Assembly: GCA_013407085.1 (NCBI GenBank) | Contig: JACCGJ010019959.1 | Span: 1-64,000 of the forward strand | Reading direction: 5' to 3' | Origin: Atriophallophorus winterbourni | Taxonomy: Eukaryota; Platyhelminthes; Trematoda; Plagiorchiida; Microphallidae | DNA length: 64,000 nt | Shown here: in pieces, positions 20,861-32,179 of the stretch | How the letters are laid out: every line of letters begins with the position of its first letter | How positions within the stretch are numbered: the first letter of the stretch is position 1 | The notes under the pieces: model-generated | The model's input: only the letters and a program-made list of their open reading frames with translations | Databases searched by the model: none | What the model was told of the DNA's origin: nothing | Made by a program: the position numbers and the translations under genes

Positions 20861-22650
20861 TCTAAAAATGGTGAACCATCTAATTCTGCATAGAAATTAG
20901 GAGGAGAATTCAGGAGAAAGCTTACCCCAGATGCGGTTCAAACCGTTTTTATAACTCGGTATAGAACAGCAGGATATATGTTTTTCTGGAAGCCGGTTTC
21001 AGAAATTTACCACCCTAAGGCTAAAATTGTTTTTCCGGGAGTTTAGTCTACATTGCTCCTTAACAAGTTTGAGTGAATTTCCGCAGTTGCCACGCTCGGG
21101 AATTGAGGCACTTAACCCCTTTAAGATCTTGAAGGTTTGAATTAAGTCATCTCTTAAACGAAGGCGCGTAAGAGATAAAAGATCTAGGGACTTCAGGCGT
21201 ACATCGTTAGGTTTCCCTCGCTGAACCTCAATCTTGCGAGTTGCGAGACGCTATACGCTTTCCATTCGAACGATGTCACAATTTTAATAAGGGCACCATG
21301 CCTGGTAACAATATTCTAAATGCGGCTCAACTAATAGCTTGTGAGGGTAAGGAATACATTGGGTCTTCTGCTAAATAACATGGATCTCAGCCGAAAAGAA
21401 CTTGGCGAGCACCTGGAGCTGCAGCGGCACATTGGTCCTCTCATTCGTAATCAGTCTCAACTAGAACTGCCAAATCCTGAACACGCTGTGTGGCGCTAAC
21501 AGTGAGAGAATTGCCTGACACCTTAACCGAAATCTTATCAACCAGTGCCGATAAGAGTTGGCTCTCCATGATGTTCAGTGGGAGGTCCCAGTAGTATGAC
21601 CACTATACGACCCGCTGAAAATCGTGCATCAAGGTATCTTCATCAGTTGATCCGATGAATTCCACATTATCCGCGAAAATGGAGCATGGGCGCTTTAATG
21701 CAGACATCTAGTCATCGATGAAAATCGGGACTAGAAGAGGACCAAATACCGACCATTGGAGTACACCACTGATCACGTCGGGTTGATTCGACAGCGTAGA
21801 TCCTACCCTATCTCGGAATGTCTTACCTGTAAGGAAGGCCTTCATCCAAGTAAGTAGACTACTCTGTATGCCTTTTGCTGCTAGCTTAATCTCTAGAAGA
21901 AGGTGATTTACGGAATTGAAAGTCTTGCTGAAGTCTAGGTTGAGGGCTTCGACAGGCTTCCCTTCATCCATCCTTTTAGTGGGAGTATTAAGAAAACTAA
22001 GAAGGTTAGTCAGGCAGGATCTGCTGTTAAGTAATTCATGCTAAGTTACACTCAACAGAGACTGACGACAAAGATGCTGACAGATTTTTTCACGCAGCCG
22101 TTTTTCAAACACTTTCTAGACGATGCTAGTCAGGCTGACAGGTCTATAGTTACCAAGAGTTGACCTGCAACCACCCTTGTGTATTGGCACGATTATGGCT
22201 TCTTTCCAATCACTAGGAACCACTCTTAGGTTCAAGCATGAACCGAAGAGCTTCCATGAAGGTTCTGTAAGCACTGAGGCGGGATTTTATACCATAATTG
22301 AGTGGATACCATCTGGTCCCTCAGCTTTGTTGACACGAACATGGATAAGTACTTCATAAATCTAGGATTCCATGAAGGACAACTCATCTATTGCAGGAGA
22401 ATCATGTAGTAGATTAGACGAGCTAGACGGAGCATTTAAAGAATTATCAAGTCTCTGACTGCCACAGAAGAATCTGCAGAAGGCAGTCGCTTTAGACAGG
22501 TCGGTATCGGCTACGATTCCGTCCTCCGGATTTGAATCTTCAATGCTATCCCTGTTTTTTCCTTTCGATTGAGCGTAGCTATAAAATATTTTGAGATTTT
22601 TTTTACCTAAGGATAACTCAAACTTATGTCTGAGTAAACGCTGTATTTTA
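20861..22650 (-). mobile_element. CR1-like LINE D, minus strand, decayed
   Basis: Minus-strand RT relic read from about 22650 to 20861. Fingers EGPDGIHSI (about 22320), VPSDWKEAIIVPIHKGG and NYRPVSLTSIV (about 22150), motif A LDFSKTFNSVNHLLL and SGVLQWSVFGPLLVPIFIDD (ORF 21708-21971). The catalytic motif near 21680 reads FADN instead of FADD, so one active-site aspartate is lost. Stops and shifts follow. A C-terminal and UTR region extends to about 20861; its exact end is uncertain. Confidence 0.75.
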
Positions 22651-22679
22651 ACACACGAGTACTGAGCGGTTTTGTATAG

Positions 22680-25240
22680 GACACAAGAAACTAGAAGTGG
22701 GAGATGGATTATATTGCCGCCATAAACGATCTCGTGTAAGGGTAGGCCAACGAAATCGAGGTTTCCACCAGGGCGGCCAATGATGCCTTTTCAGGGACGA
22801 TCACTCCCCACAAACACCAGAATACCGATTTAGAGAGGTACTGGATTCAATCCCGTTATAAAACCATGTTCACGAATGCACCCGGAGGAGAGGTTCTGAC
22901 CGCCCCTCTGTCTTGGATTTGGTGTTAACATCGGAGGAACAATCTATCGAAGCGATCGAATTTTAGGCTCCACTGGGTCTTAGCGACCATTCAGTGCTTG
23001 TGTTCGACTATGTTTGCAGTACTCAGCAATCGCTTACTCCGAATGGGGTGGTTCGACGGGTAGATAAATTGACCCTGAGTAAATCGCTTGTGCAGATTTC
23101 CGCATTTTCAGACGGACAATATAACCCCTGACTCGCAATGAAACGAACTTGTAGGTTTTCTGAAAATGAAAATAGACGAGAACTCGCAGATCGTTCAGAA
23201 AAGTTGCGTCGATGAACTTCGTTTTGTTGTCCGCAGCAGAACAAAAAAAGTGGATAGCACTGAAGCGAGCAGCGTGGGTGCAGCATAAAGTCAACACTAC
23301 TTCTACTTCTTGGCAACATTTCCGTATGTTACGCAACAAAGTGACTGCGCTTATTCGAGAGGATAAGGAAGTGCACCAATTTATGCTTCTGTCGAAAATA
23401 AAACGCAACCCTAAGTTATTATACAAAGTCTTGAACGCGAAAGCATAAGTCAAACCAAGTATTTTTTCCACACAGAATGGCGTAAAACTAACTGAAACAG
23501 CGTTGGACACCGCAAATGCTCTGGCAATTCACTATTCCAAAGTGTTCGTACCAAAGGTTTCAGTGGAAGGTTCTAAGTATTCAATTGAAACAGGAATCGA
23601 AACGTTGTGCGATATTTCGATAAACCCAATGATTGTTGCAAGTCATTCGCTCAAACTGAAGGTAAGAAAATCCCCAGGAGCAGATGACATCACACCGGAT
23701 GTGCTCAGGTTCTGTCACCGTCAGTTTTGTGAACCGCTCTCCAGCCTGATTAACTATTCGTTGCTTAAGGGAGTTGTACCGAAAGATTGAAATTCCGGCG
23801 TGATAACACCTATCTTCAAAGGCGGTTGCCGATCTGACGCTGCAAATTATCGTACCGTCAAACTTTTACCTGTTATTGCTAAGCTAATGGAACGTATAAT
23901 CTCGGAAAGGATAGTTGCGCACTCCGAATCGCATAATTTGTTTTCGCCAGCGCAGCATGGATTTCCATCTCACCGATCTTGTCTCACAAATCTTCTCCTC
24001 ACGTTAGACGACTGGACAAAGGAGATGGATAAAGGTTCTTGCATCCACGTCTCTTACCTAGACATTTCGAAAGCTTTTGACAGAGTCAATCATCATTCGC
24101 TTCTTCGAAAACTGATGCGTTTAGGATTACGTGATCCAGTCCTCTCATGGTTGTGCAACTATCTTCCAGATCGCGACGCCCGAGTTAAAGTTAACGGAGA
24201 TCTATCCCAAGCGTTCAAAACCACCAGTGGAGTCCAACAAGGGTCTGTGCTAGGCCCGCTCCTCTTTCTGTTGTACATAAATGATTTACCCCCCCTCATA
24301 TCTTTCGAAATGGTCCTGTTTCCGGATGATATGAAAATTTGGACGACAATAAGTTCTGCAGTGGATTGTGAGAAACTGCAAACGGATTTGGACAGCGTGT
24401 CGAATTGGGCAACCATGAATGTCATGTCATTCAACATACAGAAATGAAAGATGCTCCAACTTGACAAGAATGTTCCTTGGACATATCGATTGGGAACTGA
24501 AAACTTAGCATGGAGCTCTTTAGATAAAGATCTTGGAGTGTGGATTAGCGGGAACCTGGAGAGCACAGCGCACTGTCAGAACATATATCGACGGGCAAAC
24601 ATATTGTTAGGTATCTTCCGAAGAAGATTCTCTATAGTAACGTTACCAAGGATAATGAATGTCTACCTTCGTCCTACCATGGAGTATGCGGTAGAGGTCC
24701 TGGCTCCCAGGCTGCGAAAGGATATTGCTCTCTTCGATAAAATCTATCATAGAGCAACAAAGTTAGTGATGGGTCTTCGAAATGTTCCGTACACCGGAAG
24801 ATTACGACGTCTGAGTCTATGCGTCTGTACCCAAAGGAGGATACGACGCGATATTATTCTGACTTATAGAATTGTGTCTACCGAAGGACATCCACTGAAA
24901 CACTTGCTTGTGTGTGATGGAAAATTGACACGCGGAAATACCTTATCCCTTTACGTCCCAAGTTCCCGTATTGATTGTCGGCGCCATGTTTTCGCCGTAC
25001 GTGCTATATTTCTTTGAAATTCCTAACCAAACACGTGGTGGACTCCTCTTGCCTGGCGGCGTTTAAAGTGAAATTGGACTTACATATGCAAAAAAATAAC
25101 ATTCGTGAGCCTTACATTTGAAATTCTCTACTGCTTTCATACCATTGTATTTTTCATGTTTTATTAATACCGTAATCCTGTGGTGCTGTAAAGTATTAAC
25201 TTTTTTAACCATAAGTCTTTGAATTTGAATTTGTATACAA
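22680..25240 (+). mobile_element. CR1-like LINE E, plus strand
   Basis: Begins inside a decayed endonuclease (22840-23020 contains RPSVLDLVLTSEEQ and LSDHSVLVFDY), followed by a nearly collinear RT and a 3' end with TTTGAA repeats at about 25217-25232. It starts close to the 5' end of minus-strand LINE D, giving a divergent pair. Confidence 0.85.
23212..25017 (+). pseudogene. LINE E reverse transcriptase
   Basis: One reading frame from 23212 to 25017 broken only by stops at 23446, 23788 and 24445, ending at TGA 25015 inside the conserved FLWNS motif (TGG to TGA). Motifs: RKSPGADDITPDVL, GVITPIFKGG, QHGFPSHRSC, LDISKAFDRVNHHSLL (motif A), SGVQQGSVLGPLLFLLYINDL (motif B), KDLGVWISGNLEST, and LRPTMEYAVEVLAP near the C-terminus. 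The catalytic motif reads FPDD in place of FADD (alanine to proline). No frameshift is needed over 1.8 kb. Confidence 0.88.
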
Positions 25241-26010
25241 TCACTTCGCGCTCAGTGAGATAACTTTCAAACCATACGAGTAGCTGTCCGCTGATTCCCA
25301 GTAGTAGTGCAGCTTTGGCAGTAGTCAAATGTGATCAATTTGGTCAAAAGCGTTAGATATAACTCCAGATAGAGAGCGTCAACTGCATGAACCCAGTCGT
25401 TTAACATCTTCAGCACGTTTGCCATGCATAAGCAATATTTACGGAAACCATGTACTTCTGCAAATATTATATTTTTCGATTTCAAACGAAGAATAAATAA
25501 TTCCGTCACTATGCGCTTTAGAACTTAAGAAATCAGAGGAAGTAAGGTGACAAGACGTTAGTTTGCAGGATTTAAATGACTACCACCATTTTTGATAGGT
25601 GAAATAACCGCGGTCATCAACTCTGTTGGCACGCTGCTTCGACTTTAAAATGTTTAAATTATTCACTCATTGTTGTTCACAGCTGATGGCCATAGGATTT
25701 CAGCAAAGTTGGTAATTTCTTCTGCTCATAAGGATTTCCTACGGTTCATTTGACAAAACTGTCGTTGTATAAGCGTCGAATTGATCTCCATCTGAGTCAG
25801 CTGCAGTGACATGGTTGACATTACTAAGTCTTCATTCGATGTGCTCGTTAACTGACTGAATACCTATGCAGAAATATGAGCAACAGCACCAGATCTTTTA
25901 TTAGCTGATGCAGTTGATCCACCTTCAGTAAGTATTGAGAACTCCCTGGTTCCACAGGGTGTCGATCTTCGACAATCCGATATGGTAATTTAGGATTTCG
26001 GTTCACTCTA
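25241..26010 (-). pseudogene. CR1-like LINE F fragment
   Basis: Minus-strand RT fragment. From about 25660 the translation gives VPTELMTAVISPIKNGG, then YRLVTLLPLIS and, in ORF 25267-25509, EVHGFRKYCLCMAN (family: QHGFRK..C). It is broken by shifts and stops. The stretch 25700-26010 is probably the upstream part of the same element, but I recognise only scattered similarity there. Confidence 0.55.
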
Positions 26011-26332
26011 AAAAAGGAAGAAATGGAAGATTTGCTTGTCTTCTTTCATGAGGGCGTTTCACTTTTTCCGAATCCCGTGCAAACTGCTGGGTTACGTGTA
26101 CGACACCGTTGCTCAAAGCGCTCAAAAGCATTTTGTTATAACGAATAGCTTCCTGTTACTAGTTACAAGATATTCAGGAGTTTGATCTAACGAGAGCATT
26201 TGACTACGTTAGCAACAAGGGTCCTTTTAGAAAATACTTGGTTTTATGGGTTGCCCTCTATGACTAATCAAAATTATTATTTCTTTTCTTTTTTTGGGAT
26301 GGAGAACCCTTTCATTTCTAACGTTTGTAAGT

Positions 26333-26545
26333 TATAAGCTGTTGAAATCGGCCGAGGCGTCAAACAAGAGTGTTATAGCTCCCATGCTATTCGGTATCCT
26401 TTTTCTCTGCTGCTAAAAAACGCTCTTAGGACGAAATCAATGAGGATTTACCTACGCTCTCAATGTGATTGTAAGCTTATCCGCGTGAACCTCTTAAGAT
26501 CAAAAAGCAAGATACTGGAACCGCTAATCCCGGGACCTTCGGTTT
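26333..26545 (+). pseudogene. RTE-like LINE R1, RT palm fragment
   Basis: Translates to VEIGRGVKQECYSSH, then LLLKNALRTKSMRIYLRSQCD. This resembles the block IRSGVKQGCVLAPTLF...LLLKHAF of RTE-like reverse transcriptases whose C-terminus carries a Cys/His finger. It belongs with the C-terminal piece at 27453-27950; together they look like one plus-strand element split by other DNA. Confidence 0.55.
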
Positions 26546-27040
26546 GCCATACAGCCATCAATGCTCACATTCCAAAAGCATTTCCAGTAGCTAATGTTTC
26601 TCTTCTAGATTCAAATAGTTTAGGCTGACACTCGGCACGAACAAGTTGAAAATATAGTCAACGGAATGAATCGACGGTTATTATCACTATTGAGAACTGT
26701 CAGCGTGAACTTGTACATCATTTCAAACACATTGGTTAATCCATTGTGGATAACCTCTCGCTAGTCACGGGGATTGATAACGCGGATTTGCAGAGCAGCA
26801 ACAATTTTATCCTGTTGAAACTATTAATAACGTGGCAACCGCAAGTAGTCTGTGAATACAAAGATGAGGCTATAACGAGTGTAACTACCAAATGCGACCT
26901 GGACTATCTATGCAAGGAATGAACGGAATCAAGAACAAAGAATCGAGATTTCCTAGTGAGTGCAATCGAAACTAAATCGAGGCGTTTGGGTCAATATGCA
27001 AGGCCGATGGTGGAGTGCACTTTGATATAAACATCGAGAT
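26546..27040. other. Unassigned interval inside RTE-like element
   Basis: Lies between the two parts of R1. A plus-strand frame near 26760-26925 is open for about 55 codons but matches nothing I know. It may be decayed RT or inserted DNA. Confidence 0.4.
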
Positions 27041-27452
27041 TCAATTTGAAATAACGGGTCGTAAGAGCGTTCACAATATCCTGTGATAGTTAATTCCACA
27101 GAAAGCAAATATGCACAGAGAATAAATAACGTCTACAATCGATACTTGAGTGCGGTATAACGAGACAACTTGAATGACTCCATGTACTCTTAGGGTAACT
27201 AACTTTTATCAAATCGTGGAGAGTGTGATTTTCCATCAGCATTATTTTAAATGTTAGAATCATGTCGCTCCTTAGTCTCATTTGTGTAAAATCGTCCAAT
27301 CCCAGAGTGACCATTCGCTGTTGGTATGATATATGCTGCATCCCCATCAACTAGCGTCGTACCCCGGCGGTACATTTTACCCCGCAACGCATTCTTTTTA
27401 CACAACCTGGTTGCCCAAGCTGGGATCATGTATTTTATCGTAGAAATCATGT
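27041..27452 (-). pseudogene. CR1-like C-terminal fragment nested in R1
   Basis: Minus-strand translation: IPAWATRLCKKNALRGKMYRRGTT, RLRSDMILTFKIM and the C-terminal FSVHICFLWN, the conserved end of CR1-like ORF2. It interrupts the plus-strand RTE-like element, whose sequence resumes at about 27453. Confidence 0.65.
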
Positions 27453-27950
27453 TCATTCTCCTATAACAGCACCGCCTACGCGGACTGCGTCATGTGTACT
27501 GAATGAAAAATTGTCTATTTCCAAAAGATGTACTCTATGGCGAGTTGATATCAGGAAGTAGACCTTTTGGCAGATCGCACTTGCGACTCAAAGACGTTTT
27601 TAAAAGAGATATGAAACTTCATTGTATTGACCATACGAGTTGGAAAGAATCGCTCTTGACAGCTCTGTGGAGGCATTGTGTAAAAGCGGGGAATGAGCAG
27701 ATAGAGCTTTTGGCTGTTGAACGCATATCACTCTCGGGCGTGCAACTGACGCCTATTGACCGAGTACTGACTATTCTAGTGAGCACTACGGGTGAGATTT
27801 TCACTCCCTAATCGGACTATTACGTCATTCTATACGCTGTGTATCAAAAAACCTTCAGTGTTAGTGATGTACATCAATGGTCGACATCGACCGAAGGAGG
27901 CCAAAAGCAACCAGTTTGCCTAACATAACTTTCGTTCGACCGTTTATGCT
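27453..27950 (+). pseudogene. RTE-like LINE R1, C-terminus and 3' end
   Basis: Translates to LPKDVLYGEL-type sequence (FPKDVLYGELISGSRPFGR, then LRLKDVFKRDMK), typical of the RT tail, followed by a decayed Cys/His finger region. It ends in the 3' signature GATGTACATCAATGGTCGACATCG and CCGAAGGAGGCCAA shared with five other copies in this window. Confidence 0.7.
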
Positions 27951-28856
27951 CCTGCTTTGTTGAAAAATGATATCTCACGCTCACATGATACTAAATGAGA
28001 GCTATGCAAGTTCCTCTCCTGCGTGCAAAAATGTTGTGAGTAATCCTGTACTCAAGTAATTGTATGACTCTGGTGTTTAGCTGAACAATCTTCATTGGAC
28101 TGCACGCTACTCCGAAGGTCGTCCCCGAAATTGCTAAGTAGGAGGTTTAAAAACGATTCTGCGTGATGTACTGCAGTGTACAATATTTTCCATCTTTTTT
28201 CCATTTATAATTTTCATCTTGCCTGTTACCGTTATGCAGATTCTATCAAATAAAACGAAGATGTAGTAGTTGCATTCGACCACAATCGTCGAGTGAATCA
28301 ACCTGCCTGAATCAATTATTACAAATATTGGTTAATGGATGTCCTCACTTATCTTGGCTTTCAATCCTCCAAAGTTGAAAGAAATGATTTTTCCAACGTG
28401 TTTGATTAGCAATGTCAAGCTCTTTATTGTAAAAAACATTTCTCGTGTTTCATTCAATGCTCAGTGTTTCGAAGATGCTGTAGCTTTATGTATAGCAGCG
28501 TTACAATGTCGGACAGCATAAACTGAATCAATAATGTGATTGCACAGTTCATAAATCTTCACCAGCAGTTATTCTGTGGTCTCAGCATCTGTTATCTCTG
28601 TCCCACCTAATTTCGTTTCTTTGTTTCACACCATATCTACGTATCACCCGTATTTTTCACGGGATTCGACAAAGGATTATTTGCATCGGATATAATAAGG
28701 TTATTTGAAGACTACGCCGTGTATCTACGGCTTTAGTTCATGATACGATATCCAATCAAGTTTATTCCAGCCAGTGGCGTACACCCACTGCACAAGATTC
28801 CTATTTCTTGCATATTATTTATTTTCGCATGAAGTGAATATTCCGTTCGTTATACA
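27951..28856. other. Non-coding interval
   Basis: AT-rich. A 60-codon frame at 28339-28521 has no recognisable motif. No element boundary found. Confidence 0.5.
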
Positions 28857-29405
28857 AGAACACTCCGCGACCACTTCAACAACACAAAAGACAAAGTGGC
28901 AAAAGAAGAACAGTCGAATGTTGTCTACAAGATTTCATGCAGAGACTGCGAAAAGAATTACGTCGGACAAACAGGTCGCAAATTCAGCACGAGACTACAT
29001 GAACACCAGTTGGCCGTACGCAGACATGACCGGAATTCACTGATTTCAATACATATTGATCAATTTGGACATCAGTTCGACTGGGACCGCACAAGAATAT
29101 TAGCCAGAGGAAACGACCGACGGGCGTGAGAATTCCTGGAAGCGTGGCACTCAACAACAAATTCAATCAACCAGCATTTCCAACGGGCTGCAACATATGG
29201 ACCAATGAGAAACCGCTCACGGAGAAGGCATAACATGAACTCGACCAATCCGCGGGAGTGACCGTGAACGGACAGACAAGCGGTATATTAACCAACGAAT
29301 TTCAACTACAAGACGCTCCAAAAGAGGTTTCGCTGATGATGTCATCTAGCCTGATGACGAAACGTCCAAGAACAACTACGCAAGCTCGGCGAACACAAGG
29401 TGAGC
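28857..29405 (+). mobile_element. Penelope-like element 3' fragment
   Basis: Plus-strand C-terminus of a PLE protein. The GIY-YIG endonuclease has NVVYKISCRDC...NYVGQTGRKFSTRLHEH at about 28915-29005, then HIDQFGHQFDWDRTR. A CGA to TGA stop lies near 29127, and the frame continues to EFLEAWHSTTNSINQH. It is followed by the terminal repeat with a hammerhead-like motif. It diverges clearly from the copies at 47-51 kb, so it is an older or different subfamily. Confidence 0.85.
29333..29366 (+). ncRNA. PLE hammerhead-like motif
   Basis: CUGAUGA 29333-29339, one extra U, 6-bp stem II GUCAUC/GAUGAC (29341-29346 with 29353-29358) around loop UAGCCU, GAAA at 29359-29362, self-complementary ACGU 29362-29365, then C at the cleavage position. 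Stem I is short and interrupted. Hammerheads in PLE terminal repeats are known; this sequence fits except for the extra nucleotide before stem II, which some natural hammerheads tolerate. Confidence 0.6.
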
Positions 29406-30689
29406 ACCAAGAACGTTTGAAGTATAACCGTTTTCGTTCATATATATATGACAAACCAGCGCGTGAGATTTCACATTCTAGTCAGTATACTCTAAGTAAC
29501 CAAACTAGAAATCACTTCAGCATGTTAAACTGTCTACTCGCGATATTTCCATGTGCTTTGTAAACGCTTTAGTTTTCTTACGTGTCTTACATGAATGAAC
29601 CAGGTTTTATCGTCATCCCATAAACCATTTAGTAATCATATGTCACACCATTATTTTTGCTCCGGTCACAGAACAAAATCAATTTAGTCTGCCATTTCAC
29701 TTACTGATGCAACGTTATTCGCGGATAAGATGAAGCTATTGAGTTAAATTCCTAGCTTAAGCGTCTCATAACATCATATTTTGTCGTTAAACAATACACT
29801 GCGTTTCAAATTCAACAAATACTATCCCGTGAATATATTGAAGCGAGTTGTTTTCACTTGCAATGTAAGTCTGCACGTCCTTGAAAATAGCAGCCAAGTT
29901 AATGAGTTGTGTGTCTGGATACGTTCCAGCATAAATCTTTAAATTCAAACATCCATTTCCGTCACAAATGCCTCAAGTTTCCATAATTTACTCATTTTAG
30001 TATTTGGGAAATTCTTTCTCAAGATATTTTCACTAATAATTATTACAAACCTGGAGCCGGTTATGAAATATGCTACTTAGTGTCTCAAGAAAGATTTACA
30101 ACTTTTGTAGTAAATCCACCACCGCTCGACAAAACTAATTTCCAGAATATGAACCAAGGCTTTTGAAAAAAAGATTTTGTTGTTCGACTTTTCCTAGCGA
30201 CGAAGAATCTAACTAAGACCACATCCTACGCTACCAAATATTTCATATGCCAAACTGTCCCTTACAAGAACTTTCACGCCAGGGACAAGTAGAACTACCG
30301 TAAACATGAATACATGCTGGTTGATCCTTTTTTAAACAGTTCTATTCTTCTCTGTTTAACTTGGAACCGTTACTCACTCAAATGAATTTCATGAGTTTAA
30401 ATCTAAATTGGTCCTGTTTTTAAACGATTCCCGAGTCCGCAAAACAGTGTAGTCTGATTGCTCAGCCTGTTTTTTCTGTGCATCACCCTAGGGTTGTTCC
30501 TTATCTCTTTGATTTTTATTCCATTGAGCACCATGAATTCAGTAGAATTACTGACTCAAGCTGATAATGTTTCTTAATAGAACTTTAACTTTACCTGAAG
30601 TCTAATTTTCGTTTTATTAGAATTATTTTTTCACTTGGACTTCGCCAGACCTCATGCAATATGACTACTGACCTATTTAAAATTCATAC
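29406..30689. other. Non-coding interval
   Basis: AT-rich sequence between a PLE fragment and an RTE-like 3' end. No frame, repeat or structured RNA recognised. Confidence 0.5.
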
Positions 30690-31005
30690 AGAGAAGCGTC
30701 GTCTGCAAGCTGGGGAGGAAGAACTTGCTTTTGACCGCTCACTTTAGAGGCATTGTGTGAAGCGTCGTCTGCAAGCCGGGGAGGAGCAAATACAGCTTTT
30801 GGATGCTGAACGGAGATCACGCCGCCGGCGTGAAACTGACGCAATACAACCGAGTTCTAACATTCGTTGCCAGCGTTGCGGGAGAGATTGTTATTCCCGA
30901 ATCGGACTGTTTAGTCATTCCAAAAGCTGCAAAACTTCAACATTCACGCGATCGTGATGTACATCCATGATTGACATCGACCGAAGGAGGCCAACAACAA
31001 CAGTA
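30690..31005 (+). pseudogene. RTE-like LINE R2, C-terminal zinc finger
   Basis: ORF 30757-30957 encodes KRRLQAGEEQIQLLDAERR followed by CQRCGRDCYSRIGLFSHSKSC, a Cys-Cys-His-Cys finger typical of the C-terminus of RTE-like LINEs. It is followed by the shared 3' signature and an AAC-rich end. A 66-bp stretch beginning GAAGCGTCGTCTGCAAGC is duplicated in tandem (30692 and 30758). Only the last part of the element is present. Confidence 0.75.
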
Positions 31006-32165
31006 TCTACTCATCCTGGACACTATGTAGGCATGTCTTCGGCATCAGTGTGTTGATAATCGTTGGTTTAGGACCTAGACGTCCTATTAGCGGAGTGATT
31101 AAAAACACCGTTGGGACGCTGAGAATTAACTGAATATTGTTATTGGAACGCATTCGTATGTTGAGGAAACCATGAAAGCTGGTGAATCACTTGGTAATCT
31201 GTCGTCAATTCTGATATAGAGAAAATTAGCATAGAATCGATTAGCGTACTAGTGAAAACCTATGTTGATTTTCTTCGCCGATTAGAGACTCGATAATTGA
31301 GTAGGCTTGTAACCTCAGATCCCAAGAACTTATGAATCTACAATCTCAAAATCTGATTTTAAACGAAGTTGATTTGTAAACATACATCTCAAATTCAGAC
31401 TATCTCAAAGGTGATTTCGAACGATTTAAAGTTAATTATAAAATAAAACAGATTTTCATGCAATTTTTTTATTTTTTTATGACGCTTTTCGCAAAGTAAT
31501 CTGAAATAATAATAAAAATATTATCGAATGTCTGTAAAATTTCTAATCAGTGATGAACAGATATTATTGTAATGTAACTCATATCATTGCAGTAAGTATC
31601 ATAAGTAACATTCCTTGATGTGTATACACATTATATTGCTCACAGACATTAATATTTCAAAGAATTTGAAACGATTCTCTCCAGTACATTTAGATTTTTA
31701 TTACGTTCAATTGCGGGGCAAATTTATTCCTTTATATTGGGAATTAAATTTTCTGTCATTTTAAGTCGGTATCAGTTGCTTATCCTTTTCTATAAACTAT
31801 ATATTCTTCGTTTATATTTCTATTTGTTCATATTCTCCCAGCAATTGCACTGGAGATTTGGGTCATGCTTGTCGTTAAGTGTGTGGTTAAACGTTTTCAT
31901 GTGACGAGCCAGGAATAACCTGGCATATGAAATTAAACTTAAAATGCTACTGAAAATCCAGCGTGTCTTCGTACGCAGCTTACTACTGATGGAAAATTAT
32001 TGAAACACATAAACAAACGCCATGAATTAAAAAAGAGCTCCAGCATATTTTACATTTTCACAGACGTGGATTCGTGTAGGTCAAGTGTATATTGCATCAA
32101 ACGATTTGCTTATTTGATTTGAAAATGTTGCATTCTTGAATATTGGCCGTTAGGTCCTGAATATG
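31006..32165. other. Non-coding AT-rich interval
   Basis: Strongly AT-rich with long A/T runs. No coding frame or repeat recognised. It could include a decayed 5' end of the gypsy element that follows. Confidence 0.45.
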
Positions 32166-32179
32166 CAGAATGGGGTACT

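Noticed and set aside
28984..29166. Minus-strand frame in the 29-kb PLE fragment
   Set aside because: Shadow of the GIY-YIG coding frame on the plus strand.
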